Below are positions 15,808 to 24,547 of a stretch of DNA of 64,000 nt, piece after piece. Each line of letters starts with the position of its first letter. The first letter of the stretch is position 1. Under the pieces are notes generated by a model, which ran no database searches, was not told the origin of the DNA, and saw nothing but the letters and a program-made list of their open reading frames with translations. A program made the translations under genes and the position numbers. This DNA is from Stappia indica (GTDB lineage: Bacteria > Pseudomonadota > Alphaproteobacteria > Rhizobiales > Stappiaceae): NCBI RefSeq assembly GCF_001696535.1, contig NZ_MBQE01000004.1, forward strand, positions 434,001 to 498,000. The letters are read 5' to 3'.

Positions 15808-16507
15808 AGGCGGCCCTCGCGGCGGAGGCACGCAGGCCCATGACGGCGGCATTGACCAGGATGGCGATGACCAGAAGCACCACGCCGAGCGCCAGCGCCA
15901 GCTCCAGATTGCCCTTGGAGGTTTCCAGCGCGATCGTCGTGGTCATCACCCGGGTGACGTGGTTGATGTTGCCGCCGACGATGATCACCGCGCCGACCTC
16001 GGCGACCGCCCGGCCGAAGCCGGCCAGCGCCACGGTCAGCAGGCTGTAGCGCGCATCCCACAGCAGGGCACCGATGCGGGTGACGGGGCCGACGCCGAGC
16101 GAGCGGAACTGTTCGGAATATTCACGGTCGAGATCCTCGACGACCTGTCGGGTGAGGGCGGCGACGATAGGCGTGACCAGGATGGTCTGGGCGATCACCA
16201 TTGCAGTGGGCGTGTAGAGCAGCCCGAGCGGGCCGAGCGGACCGGAGGCGGAGAGCGCCAGATAGACGATCAGGCCGACGACGACCGGCGGCAGACCCAT
16301 CAGCGAATTGAGCAGGACGGTGGCCACCGTGCGCCCGGGGAAGCGGAACGCGCCGACGACGGCGCCGAGCGGCAGGCCGATCAGGCACGCGACGACCACG
16401 GCGGTGATCGTGACGCGCAAGGACAGCGCGATGATTTCCATCAGGTCCGCGTCGCCCGACAGGATCAGGGCAACCGCGTCGCCCAGAACGGACGCGAAGT
16501 TCTGCAT
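15800..16507 (-). CDS. tupB: Tungstate ABC transporter permease TupB
   Basis: Inner-membrane permease of 235 residues with about five or six hydrophobic helices. The BPD-transport coupling motif is EVGAVIIVGGNINHVTRVMTTTIALET (about 166-192), preceded by AGFGRAVA, which is typical of TupB/WtpB permeases. It is the first gene of the minus-strand Mo/W series. The promoter must lie in the AT-rich divergent region 16508-16684, shared with the MOT1-type transporter. Confidence 0.9.
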   Translation of the reverse strand: MQNFASVLGDAVALILSGDADLMEIIALSLRVTITAVVVACLIGLPLGAVVGAFRFPGRTVATVLLNSLMGLPPVVVGLIVYLALSASGPLGPLGLLYTPTAMVIAQTILVTPIVAALTRQVVEDLDREYSEQFRSLGVGPVTRIGALLWDARYSLLTVALAGFGRAVAEVGAVIIVGGNINHVTRVMTTTIALETSKGNLELALALGVVLLVIAILVNAAVMGLRASAARAAYA

Positions 16508-16684
16508 GCCTGTGATTTCTCCCTCTTATGGGAAGAAATACACAAAAAGATCCAAAAATCCACCGGTCCGCAGCGTCTCTTGGCAAATCTCATGATGAAA
16601 AATGCGGAGAACGTTGCAATTCCGCGGAATCTTCGGGATGCTGGTGGGGAGTTGTTGGGAGCTTGCACAAGAAAAAAGAAAATA
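16508..16684. promoter_or_regulatory. Divergent Mo/W promoter region with direct repeats
   Basis: AT-rich compared with its surroundings. Three copies of a T(A/G)CACAA(A/G)AA motif in the same orientation start at 16540, 16664 and 16696. The last two are 32 bases apart, about three helical turns; the third lies at the start of the transporter gene. They are candidate sites for an oxyanion-responsive repressor. No ModE-type box (ATCGNTATATA half-sites) is seen. Confidence 0.4.
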
Positions 16685-17896
16685 ATGCATGAAAATGCAC
16701 AAAAAGGCATGAGTAAAGAGCCTGTGGCGTCCGGTCTGCCGCAGCAACGCCGCATGCGCGACGGGCTTGCGCATATGCTGGCCGAGGCTTCGGGCGCTTG
16801 TGGCGACCTCGGCACCTTCCTTCCCTATGTGGTTCTGGTGCTGGTCGCCGGACTGGCTGCCCCGGCGCCGGTCTTCGCCGGCTTTGCCGTTGCTTACCTG
16901 ATGGTGGCACTGGTCTACCGCCTGCCCATCTCCGTGCAGCCGATGAAGGCCTTCGGCGTCGCGATCCTGACCGGCACCGTCGCCGGGGTCGAGATCGCAT
17001 GGGGCGGCGCGCTGCTCGGCGCGCTGCTGGTCGGCTTCGCCTGCACGCCGCACCTGGTGCGGGCCGCGCGCGCCATTCCGCAGTCGGTGGTGACCGGCCT
17101 GCAGGCCGGGCTCGGCCTGCTGCTCGGCGCGCTGGCGCTGCGGATGATCGGTGGGCAATGGCTGCTGGGTGCCGCCGCCGCGGCCGTGCTGGGCCTCAGC
17201 TTCGTGCTGCCGCGCGGGCCCTGGGCCCTCATGCTGGTGATCGCCGCCGTGGCTTTCGGTCCGTTGCTGGGTGAGGGGCTTGCCGCCCCCGGTCTGACGC
17301 TGCTGGCCGCAGGCGGTGCGGCGGAGGCGGCCGGACACGCGCCGTCGCTGCTCGACGCGGTGACCTTCGGCGTCTTGCCGCAGCTGCCGCTGACGCTGCT
17401 GAATGCCGTCGTCGTTGCCGCTGCGGTCGCCCGCTCGCTGCACGGCGAGGCGGCGCAGCATGTCGGCGAAAGGCGGCTCGCGGTGACGTCGGGCCTCGTC
17501 AATCTGGTGATGGCGCCGCTCGGCGCGCTGCCGATGTGCCACGGTGCGGGCGGCATTTCCGGTCATCACCGCTTCGGTGCGCGCGGCATGCTCGCGCCGC
17601 TGCTGCTGTCGGCGCTCTGCGCCGCCGCCGCGTTGTCGGGGGATGCGGTGGTGGGCCTGCTCGCCCGGATCCCCGCGCCGGTCGCCGGTGCGCTGCTGCT
17701 CTATGCTGCCTGGGATCTCGCCTTCAGCCGCCGCCTGCTGGATGCCCGGCCCGACTGCCGGCCGGTGATCGCCGCGACAGCGCTCGGCACGTTCGGCCTC
17801 GGCGTGCTGCCCGGTTTCGCCGCGGGCCTTGCGGCGGAGGCGATCCGGGCCAATATCGCCAGGAGACGCGCGCCCGCCGGGCGCCGCAGACCCTGA
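16685..17896 (+). CDS. MOT1-family (SulP-like) molybdate transporter
   Basis: Inner-membrane transporter of about 403 residues with roughly ten hydrophobic segments, matching the MOT1/sulfate-permease-like molybdate carrier family. Two family signatures are present: GDLGTFLPYVVLVLVAGL near residue 38 with ISVQPMKAFGVAILTGT near 78, and PMCHGAGGISGHHRFGAR near 282. Proteins of this family take up molybdate at low concentration. It is divergent from tupB and followed 20 bases later by a molbindin gene. The ATG at 16685 is preferred weakly; ATGs at 16709 and 16754 are in frame and none has a strong Shine-Dalgarno sequence. Confidence 0.85.
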   Translation: MHENAQKGMSKEPVASGLPQQRRMRDGLAHMLAEASGACGDLGTFLPYVVLVLVAGLAAPAPVFAGFAVAYLMVALVYRLPISVQPMKAFGVAILTGTVAGVEIAWGGALLGALLVGFACTPHLVRAARAIPQSVVTGLQAGLGLLLGALALRMIGGQWLLGAAAAAVLGLSFVLPRGPWALMLVIAAVAFGPLLGEGLAAPGLTLLAAGGAAEAAGHAPSLLDAVTFGVLPQLPLTLLNAVVVAAAVARSLHGEAAQHVGERRLAVTSGLVNLVMAPLGALPMCHGAGGISGHHRFGARGMLAPLLLSALCAAAALSGDAVVGLLARIPAPVAGALLLYAAWDLAFSRRLLDARPDCRPVIAATALGTFGLGVLPGFAAGLAAEAIRANIARRRAPAGRRRP

Positions 17897-17916
17897 CGAG
17901 AAAAGGAGATTAGTTC

Positions 17917-18126
17917 ATGAAGATCAGCGCCAGGAACGTCATGTCCGGCACGGTTCTCGAGATCAAGGAAGGGCCGGTGAACAGTCAGGTCCGCGTCGAT
18001 ATCGGTGGCGGCAACGTCATCACCTCGATGATCACCAGCGATGCGGTCGCCGATCTCGGCATCAAGACCGGCGGCAAGGTGCATGTGATCGTCAAGGCTT
18101 CGGAAGTGATGCTGGCGACCGACTGA
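17917..18126 (+). CDS. mop: Molbindin (Mop, single TOBE domain)
   Basis: Small cytoplasmic protein of 69 residues consisting of one Mop/TOBE domain: MKISARNVMSGTVLEIKEG at the start, VRVDIGGGNVITSMITSDAV in the middle and GGKVHVIVKASEVMLA at the end. Molbindins oligomerise and store or buffer molybdate and tungstate. AAGGAGA lies about nine bases before the ATG. It directly follows the MOT1-type transporter and is probably cotranscribed. Confidence 0.93.
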   Translation: MKISARNVMSGTVLEIKEGPVNSQVRVDIGGGNVITSMITSDAVADLGIKTGGKVHVIVKASEVMLATD

Positions 18127-18144
18127 CGCCCGCCGGCCCCCCGA

Positions 18145-19239
18145 TCAGCCGTCGCGGCGGGCCTTCACCAGCGCGCCGTCGCTCCCTTCCAGCAGCAGGG
18201 CGCCGGTTTCGTCGATGCGCCAGCCGGTGAGCTTCGGCAGCGTGTCGAGGAACTTGCGCTCCTGGTTCATCAGGGCCGGGGCGCAGCCCATCATCGTGGA
18301 GATCGTGCGCGGGTCGACGGCGATCCGCTCGCCGTTGACGGCGAAGCGGGTGCTGAAGCTGTTGCAGGTGGCCCGCCCGCTGAGCTGGCCGTCGTCCGCG
18401 AAGGTCATCGTCACGCGGGAATTGTCGATGATCCCGCTGCGCGAGATGTCCTCGACGACCCATTCGCCGCCGGGAAGCGTGTCCATGCCCGAGGCGATGG
18501 CCGGCGTCTCGACTTCCAGCGTGCAGGGCGGCTGCTCCTGTCCGCGCAAGGTGAAGCTGGCTTCCAGCCCCTTGGTCCACAGCACGGTTTCGGGATCGTC
18601 CTCGGCCTCGTAGCGCACGCCGCTGGCGGCCGGGGTCTGCTTGAGCATCAGCACCTCGCCGCCGAAGTCCAGCACGGCGCTCTCGTCCTTTTGCTGCAGG
18701 CGGCCGGTGGCGTCGCCGCAGGCAAGGCTGACCGTGACCTGAACGGGAAGGCTGCGGACCAGCAGAACGTCGCCGGCGTCGATCTCGACCTTGCCGTCCG
18801 GGTTTGACGCGACCTCGACGGCGACCGGGGCCGAGACCCATCCCGGGCCGTCGCCATTGGTGAGCTGCAGGCGCAGGGCATAGCTCGTACCGGGCACGAG
18901 GCCGGCGCCGTCGGCCTTCAGATAGAAGGGCACCGGCACCTGCCGGCCCTCCAGTTTCTGGCGATTGTCCGCGACCAGGCGCACCGCGTCGGCATCGGCC
19001 GCCGGGTCGAGCGCGCCCGTCTCCCGCAGTTCGACCACCAGCTCCGCTTCGTTGCCGACGGCAATGCGCTCGCGATAGGCGGCGCTGCCGGTGACCGTCA
19101 GCGACCAGCCCTCGTCCTGCGCGAGAGCGGGGCGCGGGGAGACGGCGCAGACAATCGCCAAGGTGCTGACGGAAAGGGCGCTGGCGGAAAGGCTCCAGGC
19201 GAAAAGCGCTGCTGCGGATGTTCTTGCGGGTCGTGCCAT
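18145..19239 (-). CDS. Exported three-domain protein: YbaY-like, MliC-like, META
   Basis: Exported protein of 364 residues. A long signal peptide (hydrophobic about residues 12-33) ends near ALAQ. Residues about 45-150 resemble the YbaY/YscW lipoprotein domain (WSLTVTGSAAYRERIAV...ADNRQKLEGRQVPVPFYL). Residues about 165-245 resemble the C-type lysozyme inhibitor MliC, with paired Cys (SLACGD, QPPCTLE) and ALW/WTKG features. Residues about 255-362 are a META/HslJ domain (GGEWVVEDI...GRATCNSFSTRFAV...MMGCAPALMNQERKFLDTL). No lipobox cysteine is seen at the cleavage site. AGGA lies about five bases before the chosen ATG. It is likely an envelope stress or lysozyme-resistance factor; the function is inferred from domains only. 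Confidence 0.8.
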   Translation of the reverse strand: MARPARTSAAALFAWSLSASALSVSTLAIVCAVSPRPALAQDEGWSLTVTGSAAYRERIAVGNEAELVVELRETGALDPAADADAVRLVADNRQKLEGRQVPVPFYLKADGAGLVPGTSYALRLQLTNGDGPGWVSAPVAVEVASNPDGKVEIDAGDVLLVRSLPVQVTVSLACGDATGRLQQKDESAVLDFGGEVLMLKQTPAASGVRYEAEDDPETVLWTKGLEASFTLRGQEQPPCTLEVETPAIASGMDTLPGGEWVVEDISRSGIIDNSRVTMTFADDGQLSGRATCNSFSTRFAVNGERIAVDPRTISTMMGCAPALMNQERKFLDTLPKLTGWRIDETGALLLEGSDGALVKARRDG

Positions 19240-19555
19240 GCCTGTCCTGCCTTCCTTGCGAAGCGGGCGCGCAGCCCTGTCCGGGGCGCTGACGATCGGA
19301 TCCTTTCCCGCATTAGCGGCGAAAGCTGGGCCGGCGCAACCCTTGTGCACATGTCCCGAGCAGGCCGGCGCGATTGCGCGTACCGGGCGCTTCGCTGCCG
19401 GGTTTTCGAGCGGTGATTCGCGAAGGGCAAGGACTGCCTGAAAAATTCCCCAGTCAATTCAGCGGTGTTTTTGTTCTATCCGCAAGTTTACCTAGCGTTC
19501 ACCGCGCCCTCTCCACTCTCTCGGGACAGATCATGCCCGAACCCGGAGGGGCGAA
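19240..19555. other. Divergent intergenic region
   Basis: About 315 bases between the META-domain gene and the chemotaxis receptor gene. The right part (19440-19510) is AT-richer and probably contains the receptor promoter. GGAGGGG lies just before the receptor ATG. I see no further gene. Confidence 0.5.
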
Positions 19556-21268
19556 ATGCGCAGCGGAACGTTCAGTCTCAGTGTCGCCCACAAGATCGGC
19601 GCCACGATGGCCCTGCTGATCGCCGTTGCGGTTGTCAGCAGCCTCGTCGCCTACAACGCCACCCAGCGGGTCGGGGAGAACGGCATCGAACTGGGCGAGG
19701 CCGAGGCGCCGCTCGCCGATGCGGCGATGGAGATCAAGCTCACCGCCACCCATGCCCATCTTCTGTTCGAGGAGATCATGTCGGGCGACCAGGGCGAGAG
19801 CATCGACGAGGTCTGGCGGCTGATCGGCGAAGCCCGCTTCTATGCCCGGGCCATCCTGCAAGGAGGCAGCAACGACGAGGGGACCTTCATCGCGACGAGC
19901 GATCCGGCGGTGCGCGAGATCGTGCAGGATGTCGAGACCAAGATCGACCTGTTCGAGCAGGCGGCGAGAGAGCGCCATGCCGGCCTTGCATCCGGCGTGG
20001 CGGGGGCGGCCGGGTCGAAGGCCGACGAGATTTTCGACGAGACGTTCGAAAGCTTCATCGCGCGCGCCGACGAGGCGGAAGAGCTGATCCACGGCTCCAT
20101 GGAGTCGAGCCTGGAAAGCCTGCGCGCCGAAGCCGCATGGGCACGCAACGTCAGCCTTGGCGGCGTCGGGGCGATGATCCTGGTGTTTCTCGCCGGGACG
20201 GTCTACGTGCACCGCGCCGTTGCGGTGCGGTTGCGCGATCTCGACAAGCTGGCGCGGGCCTATGCCGAAGGCGACACAGACGCGCCGGTGCCGACCTGGC
20301 GGTCCGGCGACGAGCTCGGCCGCCTGGCCGAGGCGCTGGCCCGGTTCCGCGAAGGCGTGATCCGCCAGCGTCAATTGGCCGAGGAAGCCGCCGAGCAGGA
20401 GCAGCGCCGCGCCGGCGAGCAACGCGAACTGGAACGCCGCACCGCGCAATCCTTCCACGAGACGACCCGGACATTCTTCGACGCCCTGGACGGGGCGGCC
20501 GGCGACCTGATCAGGGCGGTCGATACGCTGGAGCGGATGAGCGCGCGCTCCGGCGAGCTGTCGGACCGCACGACCGCCGCATCGCGTCACGCCTCGGACA
20601 ACGTCCAGACGGTGGCCGCCGCCGCAGAGGAGCTGTCCTCGTCGATTTCGGAAATCGCCCGGCAGGTGACCTCGACCACCGAGGTGGTGTCGCGGGCGAG
20701 CGACCACGCCAGGCGGACCAACGAGACCGTGTCGCGGCTGGCGGCGGGCGCTGCCAAGATCGGCGAGGTCGTTTCGTTGATCCAGGCGATTGCCGAGCAG
20801 ACCAACCTGCTGGCGCTGAACGCCACCATCGAGGCCGCGCGCGCCGGCGAGGCCGGGCGCGGCTTTGCGGTCGTGGCCGCCGAGGTCAAGGAACTGGCGA
20901 CGCAGACCTCCAAGGCGACGGAAGAGATCGGTGCGCAGATTGCTGCAATCCAGGGCTCCACGGAGGAGGCGGTCGCCGCCATCGGCGAGATCACCCGCAC
21001 CATGCAGGATGTCGACGGCTTTACCGGCTCGATTGCCGAGGCCGTCGATCAGCAGGGGCAGGCGACCGGCGACATCAGCCAGCATGCGCAGCAGGCCTCG
21101 ACCCGCACCAGCGAGGTGGCCGACACGATGGGCGAAATGTCCTCCGCCATCGGCGAGACCGGCAGGGAGGCGGCCATGGTGCGAGAGCTGTCCAGCACAG
21201 TGCATCGCGAGGCCGGCAATCTGCGCAGCTCGGTGCGCGAGTTCCTCGCCCGCTTCGACGCAGCGTAA
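19556..21268 (+). CDS. Methyl-accepting chemotaxis protein
   Basis: Transmembrane chemoreceptor of 570 residues. TM1 lies at about residues 13-35 and TM2 at about 197-220, with a mostly helical periplasmic sensor of about 160 residues between them. A HAMP domain (about 222-275) and a coiled-coil signalling domain follow. The conserved hairpin tip is [30 protein letters not shown] (about 418-447), which contacts CheA/CheW. No C-terminal CheR pentapeptide is visible. The ligand cannot be predicted. No other chemotaxis gene is adjacent. Confidence 0.95.
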   Translation: MRSGTFSLSVAHKIGATMALLIAVAVVSSLVAYNATQRVGENGIELGEAEAPLADAAMEIKLTATHAHLLFEEIMSGDQGESIDEVWRLIGEARFYARAILQGGSNDEGTFIATSDPAVREIVQDVETKIDLFEQAARERHAGLASGVAGAAGSKADEIFDETFESFIARADEAEELIHGSMESSLESLRAEAAWARNVSLGGVGAMILVFLAGTVYVHRAVAVRLRDLDKLARAYAEGDTDAPVPTWRSGDELGRLAEALARFREGVIRQRQLAEEAAEQEQRRAGEQRELERRTAQSFHETTRTFFDALDGAAGDLIRAVDTLERMSARSGELSDRTTAASRHASDNVQTVAAAAEELSSSISEIARQVTSTTEVVSRASDHARRTNETVSRLAAGAAKIGEVVSLIQAIAEQTNLLALNATIEAARAGEAGRGFAVVAAEVKELATQTSKATEEIGAQIAAIQGSTEEAVAAIGEITRTMQDVDGFTGSIAEAVDQQGQATGDISQHAQQASTRTSEVADTMGEMSSAIGETGREAAMVRELSSTVHREAGNLRSSVREFLARFDAA

Positions 21269-21416
21269 GCCGCAGCGGGTATCGCGCTGGGTCGTTGTTC
21301 GATATTCGTGAACGATACTGTAAGGAAACGGCGGATTGTAATCGTCCGGTGCGAGGCGCACATTGGGGTCAACAAGGCTGCGGGCTTTCGGCCTGCAGCG
21401 AGACCGGGAGACCGTC

Positions 21417-22313
21417 ATGTCCGCCACCACACTCGACAGCCGGGCCGGCGCGCAAGCCGACCGTTTCGACATGGCCGCAGCGCCCCTGCGCGTCGGCATC
21501 GTCACGCTGGCCGTGCGCGACGCTGCGCGCGTTGCCGCCTTCTATCGCGACATTCTGGGACTTGAAGACCTCGGCACGGATGGCGCCGATGCGCTGCTGG
21601 GTGCCGGCGGGGTGCCGCTGCTGCGCCTGCGCGGCGACGCGGGGCTCGAGATCGCGCCGCGCTCCGAGGCGGGCCTCTTCCACACCGCATTCCTGCTGCC
21701 GACGCGCGCCGACCTTGGCCGCTGGCTCGCCTTTGCCGCCGCGCGCGGCCTGCGCCTGCAGGGCGCGTCCGACCACAAGGTGAGCGAGGCGATCTATCTC
21801 GCCGATCCGGAAGGCAACGGCATCGAGATCTATGCCGACCGCGCCCCGTCCGCCTGGACGGATGCGACCGGAGCCATCGTCATGTCGACGGATCCGCTGG
21901 ATGCGCCTTCGCTGCTCGCCGCCGCTGAGGGCACGCAGTGGCAGGGCGCGCCGGCCGGCACCATCGTCGGCCATGTGCACCTGCAGGTCGGGGCCACCGA
22001 CAAGGCCGACGCCTTCTATGCCGGGCTGCTCGGCTTCGACATCGCCGCGCGCTATCCCGGCGCGAGCTTCTACGGTTCGGGCGGTTATCACCACCAGCTG
22101 GCCGGCAACATCTGGAACAGCCGGGGCGCGGGACCGCGAAAGAACGGACGCACCGGTTTGGCCGAACTGGAGATCGTCCTGCGCGACGCCGGCAGGATCG
22201 GTGCGATCGCCGATGCGGCCCGCAAGGCCGGGCTGGAACTCGCCGGGGAGGGGAGCGAGGGCCTCGTCATTGCCGATCCCTGGGCAACGCGCCTGCGCCT
22301 GACCGCGGCTTGA
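21417..22313 (+). CDS. Two-domain VOC dioxygenase (CatE-like)
   Basis: Metalloenzyme-fold protein of 298 residues with two vicinal-oxygen-chelate domains (about 20-140 and 175-295). It matches the CatE/YfiE type of catechol 2,3-dioxygenase-like proteins. Candidate metal ligands are His in LFHTAFLLPTR, His in IVGHVHLQVG (second domain) and Glu in GNGIEIYADR. GGGAG lies seven bases before the ATG at 21417. The long upstream extension of the frame lacks a better start. It converges on the MarR gene at 22337. The substrate is unknown. Confidence 0.85.
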   Translation: MSATTLDSRAGAQADRFDMAAAPLRVGIVTLAVRDAARVAAFYRDILGLEDLGTDGADALLGAGGVPLLRLRGDAGLEIAPRSEAGLFHTAFLLPTRADLGRWLAFAAARGLRLQGASDHKVSEAIYLADPEGNGIEIYADRAPSAWTDATGAIVMSTDPLDAPSLLAAAEGTQWQGAPAGTIVGHVHLQVGATDKADAFYAGLLGFDIAARYPGASFYGSGGYHHQLAGNIWNSRGAGPRKNGRTGLAELEIVLRDAGRIGAIADAARKAGLELAGEGSEGLVIADPWATRLRLTAA

Positions 22314-22336
22314 GGCCGGGGGGCGGTCAGGGCCGC

Positions 22337-22840
22337 TCAGGCCTTGGCCTCCGCGGTCTCCAGCTCTTCCAGAAGCCTTCGCAGCAACCCGGCCAGAGCC
22401 TCGCGCTCGGCCGGGGCAAGGCTTGTGAGATACCGCGTCTCGTTCGTCATGTCCGCCCGGAACGCCTCTTCCGCCAGCGAGATGCCGGCCGGCGTCAGCA
22501 CGACCTCGACACTGCGCCCGTCGCTCGCCGATTTCTCGCGCGCGACCAGCCCCGCCTTCTCCAGCCGTCCGAGCCGATGCGTCAGCCCGCCGGAGGAGAT
22601 CATCAGCGTCGAATAGAGGTCCGTCGGCGTGAGCCGGTAGGGCGGCCCCGCGCGGCGCAGGGTGGAGATCACGTCGAACTCGCCCCGGTCGAGGCCGAAG
22701 GCTGCGAAGGTCTTCTCGATGCTGGCACCTGCCAGCAGCGTCAGCCGCCGCGCGCGGCCGAGGATCGCCATCGGCTCGGTGTCGAGATCCGGCAGTTCCC
22801 GCGCCCACTGCGCCCGCAGCCTGTCGACATGGTCCGCCAT
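22337..22840 (-). CDS. MarR-family transcriptional regulator
   Basis: Winged-helix repressor of 167 residues. The DNA-binding core is TDLYSTLMISSGGLTHRLGRLEKAGLVAREKSASDGRSVEVVLTPAG, in two contiguous segments around residues 75-120, with the wing motif DGRSVEVVLT. It is divergent from a cupin gene. The 144-base gap between them holds two or three palindromes of the MarR type (22909-22966), strongly suggesting autoregulation and control of the cupin gene. Confidence 0.92.
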   Translation of the reverse strand: MADHVDRLRAQWARELPDLDTEPMAILGRARRLTLLAGASIEKTFAAFGLDRGEFDVISTLRRAGPPYRLTPTDLYSTLMISSGGLTHRLGRLEKAGLVAREKSASDGRSVEVVLTPAGISLAEEAFRADMTNETRYLTSLAPAEREALAGLLRRLLEELETAEAKA

Positions 22841-22908
22841 GGCAGTCTCCGCTCCCGTTCCCAGTCTCGCCGCTGCTCGAACGCAGCTTCGGGTTCGGTC
22901 TCTCGATA

Positions 22909-22966
22909 TCAAGATATTTATCTTGACGCAAAGACAAATTCCCGGAAGTATCTTCACGTCAAGATA
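22909..22966. promoter_or_regulatory. MarR operator cluster
   Basis: Two clear palindromes. TCAAGATATTTATCTTGA lies at 22909-22926, with arms of eight and a central TT. TATCTTCACGTCAAGATA lies at 22949-22966, with arms of nine and one mismatched pair. A degenerate copy (TATCTTGACGCAAAGACA, 22919-22936) overlaps the first and is exactly 30 bases upstream of the last in the same register. The consensus TATCTTGACGTCAAGATA is typical of MarR dimers. Confidence 0.75.
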
Positions 22967-22984
22967 AATGCAGGAGGGATTGCC

Positions 22985-23365
22985 ATGACAGCCAGTGCTC
23001 ACGCCTCGGCCAAGGAGGCCGGGCGGCCCGATATCTCTGTCCGCTGCCACCGTCCACCGGCTCCGGGCGAAAGTCCGACGGTCCGGTTCGAGGGCAGGGA
23101 CTACGGCGCGCCGGTGTCCATGTTCGTCACCGACAGCGCGCCGGGAACCGGATCGCAGCTTCATGTCCACCCCTATCGCGAGACCTGGGTGGTGCGGAAA
23201 GGCGAGGCGGAGTTCCTGGTCGGCGGCGAGCGGCTGCGCGCTTCTGCCGGAGACATCGTCGTTGCGCCGGCCGATGTGCCGCATCGCTATCTCAACGTGG
23301 GCACGGATCAGTTGGAGCTGGTCTGCATCCACCCGTCCGACACGATCCGACAGCAGGATCTTTAG
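22985..23365 (+). CDS. Cupin-domain protein
   Basis: Small cupin of 126 residues. The first cupin motif has the metal-ligand pattern in GSQLHVHPYRETWVVRKGEAEFLVG (about residues 57-81: His, His, Glu). The second is PADVPHRYLNVG with a ligand His (about residue 103). AGGAGGGA lies before the ATG. It is divergent from and presumably repressed by the MarR protein at 22337, with operators in the gap. The reaction is unknown; single-domain cupins next to MarR genes often act on small aromatic or quinone compounds, which is only a suggestion here. Confidence 0.85.
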   Translation: MTASAHASAKEAGRPDISVRCHRPPAPGESPTVRFEGRDYGAPVSMFVTDSAPGTGSQLHVHPYRETWVVRKGEAEFLVGGERLRASAGDIVVAPADVPHRYLNVGTDQLELVCIHPSDTIRQQDL

Positions 23366-23380
23366 GCAAGGAAGTCAGCC

Positions 23381-23602
23381 ATGTCGTTGTCCGGAAAAAC
23401 GCCGCCGGTGAAGGGGCCGGCCTCCTACTTCCCCTCTATCGAGAAAAAATACGGGCGTCCCATCGCCGAATGGAAGGCCCTGATCCGTTCGCAGTCCGGT
23501 CTCAAGCACATGGAACTGGTGGCCTTGCTGAAGCAAACCCACGGGCTCGGCCACGGCCATGCCAACGCGCTGGTTGCCCATACGCTCGCCGAGGATAAAT
23601 GA
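23381..23602 (+). CDS. DUF4287 domain protein
   Basis: Protein of 73 residues with the DUF4287 pattern: PASYFPSIEKKYGRPIAEWKALI (about 13-35), followed by HMELVALLKQTHGLGHGHANALVAHTL (about 43-69). The helix-turn-helix-like C-terminus with GLGHGHANALV is typical. Function unknown. It begins 15 bases after the cupin gene and may share its transcript. Confidence 0.85.
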   Translation: MSLSGKTPPVKGPASYFPSIEKKYGRPIAEWKALIRSQSGLKHMELVALLKQTHGLGHGHANALVAHTLAEDK

Positions 23603-23692
23603 GGGGGAACCTGGCCAGCCCGCGATGCGTTGGCTTGGCGAGAGGGGGCTGCCCCCGACCATGATGGTTCGCGAACGTTCGAGGCAAAGCTG

Positions 23693-24166
23693 ATGGATGC
23701 GTCCAACCTGCCGGCTCTTTTCGGGTTTCTGGCAGCCTGTTTTCTCGCCGCGCTGACCGGGGCGCTGTTCCGCCCGGGCGAGTGGTACGAACGGCTGAAG
23801 AAGCCGTCCTGGCGCCCGCCCAACAAGCTGTTTGCTCCGGTATGGACGGTGCTTTACGTGATGATCGCGGTGTCAGGCTGGCTGGTCTGGCGCGAGGCGG
23901 GCTTCGACGGCGCGGCCCTGCCGCTCACCGTCTACGGCATCCAGCTGGTGCTCAACGGCGTGTGGACGCCGCTGTTCTTCGGCCTGCACCGCCCCGACCT
24001 TGGCATGATCGACATCGTGCTGGTGTGGCTGTCGATTCTCGCGACGATCGTGCTGTTCTGGCCGGTGCACATGCTCGCGGCGCTGCTGCTGGTGCCCTAT
24101 CTCGCCTGGGTCACCTTCGCCGCGGCGCTGAACTTCTCGATCTGGCAGCTGAACCGCGAGGGGTGA
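23693..24166 (+). CDS. tspO: TspO/MBR family tryptophan-rich sensory protein
   Basis: Five-helix membrane protein of 157 residues. Conserved TspO features are WYERLKKPSWRPPNKLFAPVWTVLYVMIAVSGWLVW (two contiguous parts, about 31-66), LNGVWTPLFFGLH (about 89-101) and YLAWVTFAAALNFSIWQLN near the end. TspO binds porphyrins and, in R. sphaeroides, modulates photosynthesis genes with oxygen. Here it may link tetrapyrrole or cobalamin physiology and oxidative stress, but the neighbours do not prove it. The ATG at 23693 gives the full first helix. Confidence 0.92.
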   Translation: MDASNLPALFGFLAACFLAALTGALFRPGEWYERLKKPSWRPPNKLFAPVWTVLYVMIAVSGWLVWREAGFDGAALPLTVYGIQLVLNGVWTPLFFGLHRPDLGMIDIVLVWLSILATIVLFWPVHMLAALLLVPYLAWVTFAAALNFSIWQLNREG

Positions 24167-24246
24167 GGCAAACGCAAATTACCGCGCGGCGCGTTGCGTC
24201 GTGCGGTGGCGGCAAGATCGGATATTTTTGAGGGAATTAAAAAGAG

Positions 24247-24321
24247 TGGCTCCCCGGGCCGGATTCGAACCAGCGACCAAGCGGTTAACAGCCGCTTGCT
24301 CTACCACTGAGCTACCGGGGA
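24247..24321 (-). tRNA. tRNA-Asn (GTT)
   Basis: Read on the minus strand the cloverleaf is complete: acceptor TCCCCGG pairs with CCGGGGA, the D arm is GCTCAGTGGTAGAGC, the anticodon stem CGGCT-GTTAA-C carries GTT, the T arm has GGTTCGAATCC, and CCA is encoded at the 3' end (24247-24249). Confidence 0.97.
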
Positions 24322-24547
24322 TCACCAATCACGCGGGGCAGCTGCACCGCGTCGGTGGCAGGCGTATAGCAAACTGCGCCGCCGCTTGCCAAGCCCTTTG
24401 TCGCAAAACTTTTCCACAGTCGGGGCGGGCCGCGGCTATCGGGGCTTTTTCGCCTGCGTCGGCAAATGCTCCGCTGCGGAAGGTGCGCAGGGCCTTTCCG
24501 CCTCGCTGCTGGACGCGGGCCCCTTCGGCAGGCTATGAGTCGTCATC

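Noticed and set aside
15056-16684. Plus-strand extension of the MOT1-type transporter frame through the tupBC region
   Set aside because: This part is the antisense of tupC and tupB and has no transporter-like or other recognisable features. The transporter starts at about 16685.
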